Of a DNA stretch of 64,000 nt, positions 58,357 through 64,000 are shown in pieces (within the stretch, counting starts at the first letter, position 1; the number at the start of each line of letters is the position of its first letter). Both the position numbers and the translations under genes were made by a program. This DNA comes from Aliishimia ponticola (GTDB lineage Bacteria; Pseudomonadota; Alphaproteobacteria; Rhodobacterales; Rhodobacteraceae). The notes under the pieces are model-generated. The model was not told where the DNA came from. It saw nothing but the letters and a program-made list of their open reading frames with translations, and did no database searches. Location of the stretch: the NCBI RefSeq assembly GCF_004803475.1, contig NZ_SRKY01000002.1, forward strand, positions 434,001 to 498,000. The letters are read 5' to 3'.

Positions 58357-59705
58357 TTGGGGTCAAGTTCTGGCTGCTGTGGCTGTGCTGGCCCGGCAGC
58401 GCGTTGGCCCATGCTTCGGATCAGGGGATCGTGCTTCTTTTGCCCACGGGGGCCTATATCTCTGCCGGGGTTGCAACCGTGGTGGCGACGGTTCTGGCGC
58501 TGTTCGTGCTGCCCGAACGCGCGGTGCGCAGTCTTTTCGCATGGCGTCCGATTAATCCGCTTCGCCTCGAAAATGTGCAGATCGTGACCAGTCTGCTGTC
58601 GTTTGTGCTGATGGGATTTCTGGTGTGGCTGGGTATGACGGGGCCGCGCGACCCGCTGTCCAGCCTGATGACGCTGGGATTTTGGACGCTGGGCTGGGTG
58701 CTGGTTGTGTCGCTTTCCGGATTAATCGGCAACCCTTGGGCATGGATCAACCCTTGGACCGGGCTCTATCGCGTGTTGGGGCCCGCGCCTGTGGCCCGGT
58801 TGCCGAACCTTGGCTGGTGGCCCGCGATTGCGATGATGCTTGGCTTTGCGGCGTTTCTGCTGGCCGATATCGCCCCCAGCGATCCGACGCGCCTTGCGCG
58901 CGCTGTTGGCATCTATTGGCTGGTCACCTTCGCCGGGTTGCTGATCTTTGGCCCGGAATGGCTGCGGCGGTGCGAACTTGGTCACGCCATTCTTGGTGCT
59001 TACAGCAGGCTGGCGGTGTTCGGGCGCGCCGGGGTCGGTGTACCTGGCTGGCAGATTGCCGGACGGTCCTGGGGCATCGGGGCAGGGCTGTTCGCATTGG
59101 TTTTGCTGGGGGCTGGCAGCTTTGACGGGATCAACGAGACATTCTGGTGGCTGGCGCGGATTGGCGTGAATCCTCTCGAATTTCCGGGTCGCTCTGCGGT
59201 GGTTGCGCAGAACCTGATCGGGCTGGCGGCAGCGGTGCTGCTGCTGATCGTGTCCTTTGCCCTGACACTGCGATTGGGGCTGATGCTTGCGCCCTCTTCG
59301 CGCGGGTTGGCGCAGATTTTCGGACCGCTTGCGCTGAGCCTCCTGCCCATCGCGCTGGCCTATCACATGGCGCATTACCTGACCTCGTTCCTGGTCGAAA
59401 TTCAGTATGTGCTGGGCGCGCTGAATGATCCCTTGGCGCGCGGGGCGGACTTGCTGGGGCTGGCGCCGTTCCGCGTGACGACCGGGTTCTTCAACCAGAT
59501 TGCCAGCATGCGTGCGATCTGGTTGTCGCAGGCAGGGCTGGTGGTTCTGGGGCATGTCTGGTCGGTGCTTCTGGCACACCGAATGGCGCTGGACCTGTTC
59601 GACGGGCATCGCCGCGCCGGGCTGGCAACATTGCCGCTTTCGCTGTTCATGATCGCCTATACGTTCCTCGGATTGTGGCTTCTGGCGGCACCGCGCGGCG
59701 CGTGA
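58335..59705 (+). CDS. Polytopic inner-membrane protein, function unknown
   Basis: Protein of about 456 residues with a signal-like start (KFWLLWLCWPGSALA), the sequence HASDQGIVLLLPTGAY, and some ten to twelve hydrophobic helices. Short conserved-looking motifs are NPWAWINPWTGLY and YHMAHYLTSFLVEI (two His in a helix). I do not recognise the family with confidence; it resembles membrane proteins sometimes annotated as fenitrothion hydrolase (FedB-like), which is unproven. The ATG at 58335 overlaps the 5' end of the divergent gene if that begins at 58356. Confidence 0.7.
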   Translation: MRVRDRTIGVKFWLLWLCWPGSALAHASDQGIVLLLPTGAYISAGVATVVATVLALFVLPERAVRSLFAWRPINPLRLENVQIVTSLLSFVLMGFLVWLGMTGPRDPLSSLMTLGFWTLGWVLVVSLSGLIGNPWAWINPWTGLYRVLGPAPVARLPNLGWWPAIAMMLGFAAFLLADIAPSDPTRLARAVGIYWLVTFAGLLIFGPEWLRRCELGHAILGAYSRLAVFGRAGVGVPGWQIAGRSWGIGAGLFALVLLGAGSFDGINETFWWLARIGVNPLEFPGRSAVVAQNLIGLAAAVLLLIVSFALTLRLGLMLAPSSRGLAQIFGPLALSLLPIALAYHMAHYLTSFLVEIQYVLGALNDPLARGADLLGLAPFRVTTGFFNQIASMRAIWLSQAGLVVLGHVWSVLLAHRMALDLFDGHRRAGLATLPLSLFMIAYTFLGLWLLAAPRGA

Positions 59706-59721
59706 TCCAGTTTTCACTGGA
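59706..59721. terminator. Small hairpin directly after the membrane protein stop
   Basis: TCCAGT (59706-59711), TTTC, ACTGGA (59716-59721). A 6-base perfect stem beginning at the base after TGA. Could be a weak terminator or an operator for the ABC operon; no T run. Confidence 0.35.
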
Positions 59722-59800
59722 CAAGCTGCGGGCAAGTTCCGACCATGAACGCATGATATCCGAGCCTCTCCATAAGGGGCCGCAGACTGGGAGAGTGGGG

Positions 59801-61081
59801 ATGACTCAATCGTTTAAGACCAACCGTCGGACGCTGATCAAGGGCGCCGCCGCAGGGGGCGTTCTGGCCGCCGCACCATTGGTATCGCGTTTCGCGCAGG
59901 CGCAAAGTTCTGCGCCGATCCGGATCGGGTTCCAGCAGCACGTGACCGGGATCGGCGCTGCCTATGGCCGCTGGTATGGGCGCACGACAGACGCCGCAGT
60001 GAAGAAGATCAATGACGAGGGCGGCATCAATGGCCGCATGATCGAGATCATTGCCGAAGATGACGGCACCGATCCCAAACGCGGCGCCGAAGTGGTCGGA
60101 AAATTTGCCAGCCAGCACGATTGCGACGTGGCCTTCGGCACGCTATTCTCGCATGTGGTCTATGGCTCTGCCCCGGCGGCGGGCGAGTTGAAACTGCCGT
60201 ATTTCGTGGTTTCCGAAGGGCATCACGTCGCCTCTGGCGCGCTTAATCGCTATACGATGCAGCCCGGCATCACAGATGTGAAAAGCCAGGTGCAGGCGAT
60301 GGCCCCTTACGTGGCTGAAAACCTTGGCAAGAAGGTCACGATGATCTTCCCCGATTTTGCCTTCGGCCACGATCACCGCGACTATTTCACCGCTGCCATC
60401 GAAGCGCAGGGCGGTGAGGTTCTGGAGCATATCGCGATCCCACCGACCGAGACCTCCTTCACCAAGTATTTCCCGAAAATCCCGCGCGAGACCGAAGTGG
60501 TCTATCACGTGATGGTCGGCCCCGCAGTGCTGACCTTTGTCAAGGAAATGGGCGAGTTCTTCGGCCCGTCGAAACCGGCGATTTTCGGTTTTATCGACAG
60601 CCTCGAAGCGGTGGATATGACCTCGCCCGGGTTGGAGTTCCTTGATGGCACCTATTTCTGGGAGGGTATGCCGCGCTATGCGCAGGCGGATCAGACCGAA
60701 TATGACAAGGCCTTCCGGGCGGCGGTTGGTGTGGATGACAATGGCGCGTCCGTTTCTGACCCGCGCGACGTGTCGACCTATGCGCATATGTTCGGCTGCT
60801 GGGAAACGCTGCACATCATCAAGGCAGGCATGGAGGCGTCGGATTATGCGGGGCCGCAGGACCGTGCCAAGCTGATCGAGGCGATCGAAGCGATGACCGA
60901 GCTGGCGGAAAGCTTTGAGCACCCACAGGGGCCGAAACTGTTCAACGGCAAGACGCACCAAGTTTTCGGGGTGCAGTATATCTCGAAGGTGGAGAACGGG
61001 AAGCTGGTCAAGGTTCACACGACCTCGATCGAGGATACGCAGTATCCGGACGAGGCCGACTATACCACCATGGCATTCTGA
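59801..61081 (+). CDS. ABC transporter substrate-binding protein (LivK/amide type), Tat-exported
   Basis: Periplasmic binding protein of 426 residues. The twin-arginine signal is NRRTLIKG (R9-R10) followed by a hydrophobic stretch and AQAQ cleavage region. The periplasmic-binding fold type I is seen in RIGFQQHVTGIGAAYG, INDEGGINGRMIEIIAEDDG and VVYHVMVGP. Likely ligand: a branched-chain amino acid, amide, urea or related compound; the hyuAB neighbours favour an amide or cyclic amide. Start at ATG 59801 gives the Tat motif. Confidence 0.9.
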   Translation: MTQSFKTNRRTLIKGAAAGGVLAAAPLVSRFAQAQSSAPIRIGFQQHVTGIGAAYGRWYGRTTDAAVKKINDEGGINGRMIEIIAEDDGTDPKRGAEVVGKFASQHDCDVAFGTLFSHVVYGSAPAAGELKLPYFVVSEGHHVASGALNRYTMQPGITDVKSQVQAMAPYVAENLGKKVTMIFPDFAFGHDHRDYFTAAIEAQGGEVLEHIAIPPTETSFTKYFPKIPRETEVVYHVMVGPAVLTFVKEMGEFFGPSKPAIFGFIDSLEAVDMTSPGLEFLDGTYFWEGMPRYAQADQTEYDKAFRAAVGVDDNGASVSDPRDVSTYAHMFGCWETLHIIKAGMEASDYAGPQDRAKLIEAIEAMTELAESFEHPQGPKLFNGKTHQVFGVQYISKVENGKLVKVHTTSIEDTQYPDEADYTTMAF

Positions 61082-61406
61082 TCGGAGCGCGCCTGCCCGG
61101 ATGCAGTTCATTCCGGGCGGGCGTTTGGGCCGACACGCGATGGCATGTGCCCGGATTGGACTGGTCCGGGCGATATGTGCTGCGGCCTCTTTGGAGCGCA
61201 GTTCCCCCGGCTTTCGTGCGGCAGGTGGAGAGTGCGGTTTTCGAGTATTTTGGGAACAATGAAGCCCCTTGGTTGTTGGGGCCGTTCCACGGCTTTTGCC
61301 GGGCGTTGTCGGATTTGCCGAGGAAATTTGCATCACCCTTCAGGCGTGGTCATTTGGCGCTGCAACGCGCTTGCGCTTTCAGACTCTGACGGGCAATGAT
61401 CCGGGC
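61082..61406. other. 325-base spacer between binding protein and permease genes
   Basis: No gene recognised. It begins with two hairpins of similar sequence: CGCCTGCCCGGA (61090-61101) with TCCGGGCGGGCG (61112-61123), then GCCCGGA (61149-61155) with TCCGGGC (61165-61171). The rest is without evident promoter boxes. It separates a highly needed binding protein from its permeases. Confidence 0.5.
61090..61126 (+). terminator. Terminator/attenuator after the binding protein gene
   Basis: 12-base stem with one G-T wobble, arms 61090-61101 and 61112-61123, loop of 10, then TTT. Probably partial termination that keeps the permease genes below the binding protein level. Confidence 0.65.
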
Positions 61407-62327
61407 ATGGAGTTTGGGCCTCATCTGTTATTGGCGGTTCTGGAAGGTGCGGTTGGGGCAGCGGTGCTGGCGCTGACGGCGCTGGGGTTGAGCCTTGTCT
61501 TCGGTGTCATGCGCGTCGTGAACGTGGCCCATGGCGAGTTCTATATGTTGGGGGCTGTCGTTGCATGGTTCGTGGCGAGCGTGATCGCGGGCCATCCGGC
61601 ATTGGGATTCGTGGCCGCGCTGGTCATTGCGCCTTTGGCAGCGGCGGTTGTGGCAATGGTGGCGGATCGGCTGGTTCTGAAGCCCGTCGCATATGATCCG
61701 GAGGCAACCATCGTCGGAACCATCGGCATCTTGTATATCCTGCAACAGGCGGCGCTGATGTGGTTCGGGCCAGAGGCGCGTCCCGTCGAGCCGCCGTTCA
61801 ATCACCGGATCGCGCTGCCCTGGTATGATTGGGCAGCGGGGGAGTGGTTCTATCCCTGGGGATTGTCGACCACGTCTTACAAGTTGTTCGTCATCGCGGC
61901 GGCGGTGGTTATCCTGCTGGCGTTCTGGGCGGTTCTGACGCGTTCGCGCATCGGGCTGATCATGCGCGCGACGCAATTGGATCGCGAAACCGCGCTGGCG
62001 TTCGGTATCCCGGTCGGGCGCGTGTACAGCCTTGTCTTCGGTCTGGGGGCGGGGCTTGCGGCTTTGGCGGCTGTGCTGATCGTGCCCATTCAGCAGGCGC
62101 ATTACCTGATGGGGGGCGATCCGCTTTTGCTGAGTTTCATCGTTGTGATCATCGGCGGTTTAGGCTCGGTCCGGGGGACGGTCGTGGCCGCCTTGTTGAT
62201 CGGCATGTCGGATGGGATCATCTCGGTATTCTTGAGCCCGACCCTGTCGAAAATTCTGGCGACGCTGCTGGTCGCGCTGGTGTTGGTGTTCCGCCCGCAG
62301 GGCCTGTTCGGGACACGTGCCGCATGA
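61407..62327 (+). CDS. Branched-chain amino acid/amide ABC permease, LivH type
   Basis: Inner-membrane permease of 306 residues with about eight helices. VFGVMRVVNVAHGEFYMLGA near the N-terminus and GGLGSVRGTVVAALLIGMSDG (the EAA-like loop region) are LivH hallmarks. The ATG at 61407 (MEFGPHLLLA) has a poor ribosome site. It is coupled to the LivM gene by ATGA. Confidence 0.92.
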   Translation: MEFGPHLLLAVLEGAVGAAVLALTALGLSLVFGVMRVVNVAHGEFYMLGAVVAWFVASVIAGHPALGFVAALVIAPLAAAVVAMVADRLVLKPVAYDPEATIVGTIGILYILQQAALMWFGPEARPVEPPFNHRIALPWYDWAAGEWFYPWGLSTTSYKLFVIAAAVVILLAFWAVLTRSRIGLIMRATQLDRETALAFGIPVGRVYSLVFGLGAGLAALAAVLIVPIQQAHYLMGGDPLLLSFIVVIIGGLGSVRGTVVAALLIGMSDGIISVFLSPTLSKILATLLVALVLVFRPQGLFGTRAA

Positions 62328-63259
62328 TCCGGGATTTGGGGCTGCATCTTGCACTGATTGCGGTGCTGTTTGTTCTGGGATTGACGCTGCCTGACTACCA
62401 CCAGGGCAACATGGCGCGGATCCTGGTGCTTGCGACCTATGCGGTGGGGTACAATGTGCTGTTCGGCTATACCGGGCTTTTGAGCCTGGGGCACGCGATG
62501 TTCTTTGCCGCTGGCATGTATGGGCTGGGGCTGGTGATGCAGCATGGCGGTTGGTCCCCTGTGCCGGCCTTCATCGCCGGGCTGGTGTCCGCGGCGCTGC
62601 TGTCGGTCATTGTTGCGGTGCTGGCGTTGCGGACTGTCGGGGTCGCCTTCATGATCGTGACATTGATGTTTTCGCAATCGGCTTTTCTGACGATCCTCTA
62701 TTTCGGGACGTGGACGCGGGGCGATGAGGGGTTTGTCATTCCGCAGGCTGCGCGGCAGGTGGCGGGGCTGGATCTGACCGATCCGGTGACGCGCTACATG
62801 GCGGCGCTGGCGCTGTTCTCGGTCGCGCTATTGCTGGTGCTTTGGCTGGTGCGCCGTCAGGAAGGCGCGGTGCTGATTGGCATCCGCGAGAACGAAGAAC
62901 GCACGCGGATGCTGGGATACAACGTGCTGTCGCACAAGATCCTTGCCGTGGTCATGTCGGGCACCCTGTCGGGCGCGGCGGGGGCGGGCTATGCGCTGTT
63001 GTTTGGCTATGTCGGGGCGACATTCGCCTCTGTGCAATATTCGATTTTTCCGTTGCTCTGGGTGCTGCTGGGCGGTGCGGGAACGACAATCGGGCCGCTC
63101 GTCGGTGCGGTCTTCATGTTCTACCTGATCGACTACTCGTCGGGCCTGACCAATGCATACATGCTGATCGCGGGCGTCGTGCTGGTTCTGCTGACGCTGT
63201 TCGCCCGCGCCGGTATCATGGGGGAGGTCCGCAAGCGCTGGGCCCCGTGGCTGCCATGA
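62324..63259 (+). CDS. Branched-chain amino acid/amide ABC permease, LivM type
   Basis: Inner-membrane permease of 311 residues. YAVGYNVLFGYTGLLSLGHAM and GIRENEERTRMLGYNV, then FPLLWVLLGGAGTTIGPLVGA, are LivM features. It pairs with the LivH protein to form the channel. Overlaps both neighbours by ATGA. Confidence 0.93.
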   Translation: MIRDLGLHLALIAVLFVLGLTLPDYHQGNMARILVLATYAVGYNVLFGYTGLLSLGHAMFFAAGMYGLGLVMQHGGWSPVPAFIAGLVSAALLSVIVAVLALRTVGVAFMIVTLMFSQSAFLTILYFGTWTRGDEGFVIPQAARQVAGLDLTDPVTRYMAALALFSVALLLVLWLVRRQEGAVLIGIRENEERTRMLGYNVLSHKILAVVMSGTLSGAAGAGYALLFGYVGATFASVQYSIFPLLWVLLGGAGTTIGPLVGAVFMFYLIDYSSGLTNAYMLIAGVVLVLLTLFARAGIMGEVRKRWAPWLP

Positions 63260-63948
63260 GCCTGCTGCGGACAGAAGGTCTGACCCGGATTTACGGCGGT
63301 CTGAAGGCGGTGGATGAGGTCGACTTCACCCTGCCCGAGGGTGAAGTCCACGCGCTGATCGGGCCCAATGGCGCGGGCAAAAGCACCTTTGTCGGCATGG
63401 TGTCTGGCCGGATCGAGGCCAGCGCCGGGCGGGTGTGGTTCGACGGGCGCGAAATCACGCATCTGCCAGCGCATAAACGCATTCGGGCTGGCATGGCCTA
63501 TACGTTTCAGATCACCGCGATCTACGCGAAACTGAGCCTGTTCGACAACGTGGCGCTGGCACTGCGCAACCGGGATCGGGCTGCCGCGCAAGAGGCGCTT
63601 GATCATGTCGGGCTGGCGGAGCGGGGCGATCAGTTGGCGGGGTATCTTTCCTATGGCCACCAGCGCTTGCTGGAAATTGCCATGGGTGTAGCGCAGCGCC
63701 CCCGGTTGTTGATCCTGGATGAGCCGACACAAGGTCTGGCCGAATCCGAAATCGCGGAGTTCAACGCGCTGATCAAGCGCCTCGCGGGGGAGACGACGAT
63801 CCTTCTCATCGAACATAACATGGATGTGGTGCGGGCCCTTGCCGAACGGATCACCGTGCTGGATGCGGGCCGGGTGCTGGCGCGCGGCACGCCTGAAGAC
63901 ATCCATGCCGACCCGGCGGTGCAGGCCGCCTATCTGGGGACAGGCTGA
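63256..63948 (+). CDS. ABC transporter ATPase, LivG type
   Basis: ATPase of 230 residues. Walker A GPNGAGKS (36-43), signature LSYGHQRLLEIA (131-142), Walker B LLILDEP (150-156) and the H-loop LIEHNMD. The signature LSYG instead of LSGG is usual for LivG proteins. Overlaps the next gene by TGATG. Confidence 0.95.
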   Translation: MSLLRTEGLTRIYGGLKAVDEVDFTLPEGEVHALIGPNGAGKSTFVGMVSGRIEASAGRVWFDGREITHLPAHKRIRAGMAYTFQITAIYAKLSLFDNVALALRNRDRAAAQEALDHVGLAERGDQLAGYLSYGHQRLLEIAMGVAQRPRLLILDEPTQGLAESEIAEFNALIKRLAGETTILLIEHNMDVVRALAERITVLDAGRVLARGTPEDIHADPAVQAAYLGTG

Positions 63949-64000
63949 TGTTGCAGGTGGATGGGATCGAAGCCGGGTATGGGCCGGTCAAGGTGCTTTA
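63948..64000 (+). CDS. ABC transporter ATPase, LivF type (3' end missing)
   Basis: Only 17 codons are visible: MLQVDGIEAGYGPVKVL. The LxVxxIxxxYG start and its place after LivG identify it as the second ATPase, LivF. The window ends inside it. Confidence 0.8.
   Translation, partial: MLQVDGIEAGYGPVKVL

Overview
This 64 kb window is a high-GC chromosomal segment of an alphaproteobacterium, most likely a member of the Rhodobacteraceae (roseobacter group). The evidence is the split F1-only ATP synthase operon (atpHAGDC with no F0 genes), an Entner-Doudoroff dehydratase, groESL under a CIRCE operator, the Hsp20-DUF1150 pair, the DUF2125, DUF2161 and YcgN proteins, and many four-base ATGA/GTGA stop-start overlaps. 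I see no rRNA or tRNA gene, no CRISPR array, no transposase and no phage gene. Coding density is about 93 percent and nearly everything looks like core genome.

Layout. 1-5 kb: end of a DNase I-like hydrolase gene, then the coupled operon hisC - prephenate/arogenate dehydrogenase - extensin-like protein (aromatic amino acid synthesis), a DUF2125 protein and a ChaC-type glutathione-degrading enzyme. 5.5-9 kb: a MotA/ExbB-like proton channel subunit followed by a MotB-like protein with a very long coiled coil and an OmpA domain, a stator-like envelope machine. 9-12.3 kb (minus): clpA overlapping an M23 peptidase. 12.5-16 kb: gloB, a divergent methyltransferase, and edd with a clear promoter and a GntR/LacI-type palindromic operator. 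16.3-21.3 kb: atpHAGDC ending at a strong terminator, then an H-type lectin gene. 21.8-22.2 kb: a gene-free stretch packed with inverted repeats. 22.2-28.7 kb: prs, a DsbA-fold isomerase and a hydrolase, an isolated phnM, a lipase-like protein, a Nudix protein, an EamA exporter and a VWA protein. 28.8-31 kb: groESL. 31-36.5 kb: TraB/GumN protein, DUF2161 nuclease-fold protein, Mn-dependent pyrophosphatase, HAD-IIA protein, MaoC hydratase, ribF. 36.5-41.7 kb: YcgN protein, threonine aldolase, purEK, DUF465, hsp20-DUF1150, PhzF.

41.7-46.3 kb: mlaA-mlaC (retrograde lipid transport) divergent from a PrtD/HlyD type I secretion pair that lacks a local outer-membrane channel and substrate. 46.3-53.7 kb: RidA, glycerophosphodiesterase, FemAB/GNAT-like protein, pterin dehydratase, peroxiredoxin, ferredoxin reductase, rsmD, and an FAH hydrolase - zeta-class GST - hotdog thioesterase group that resembles the lower gentisate pathway. 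53.8-64 kb: a degenerate PCuAC-like anchored protein and hydantoinase/oxoprolinase subunits hyuA-hyuB on the minus strand, a divergent polytopic membrane protein, and a branched-chain/amide-type ABC transporter (Tat-exported binding protein, LivH, LivM, LivG and the start of LivF) running off the right edge. The last two blocks plausibly form an uptake and hydrolysis module for a lactam, hydantoin or amide compound.

Nothing here is an obvious defence island or mobile system. The points most worth a second look are the stator-like pair, a dispersed palindrome that sits in frame inside hyuA, the repeat cluster before prs, the PCuAC-like/membrane protein pair, the Hsp20-DUF1150 pair with a heat-shock-type promoter, and several operator-like palindromes at promoters (edd, ppaC, purEK).
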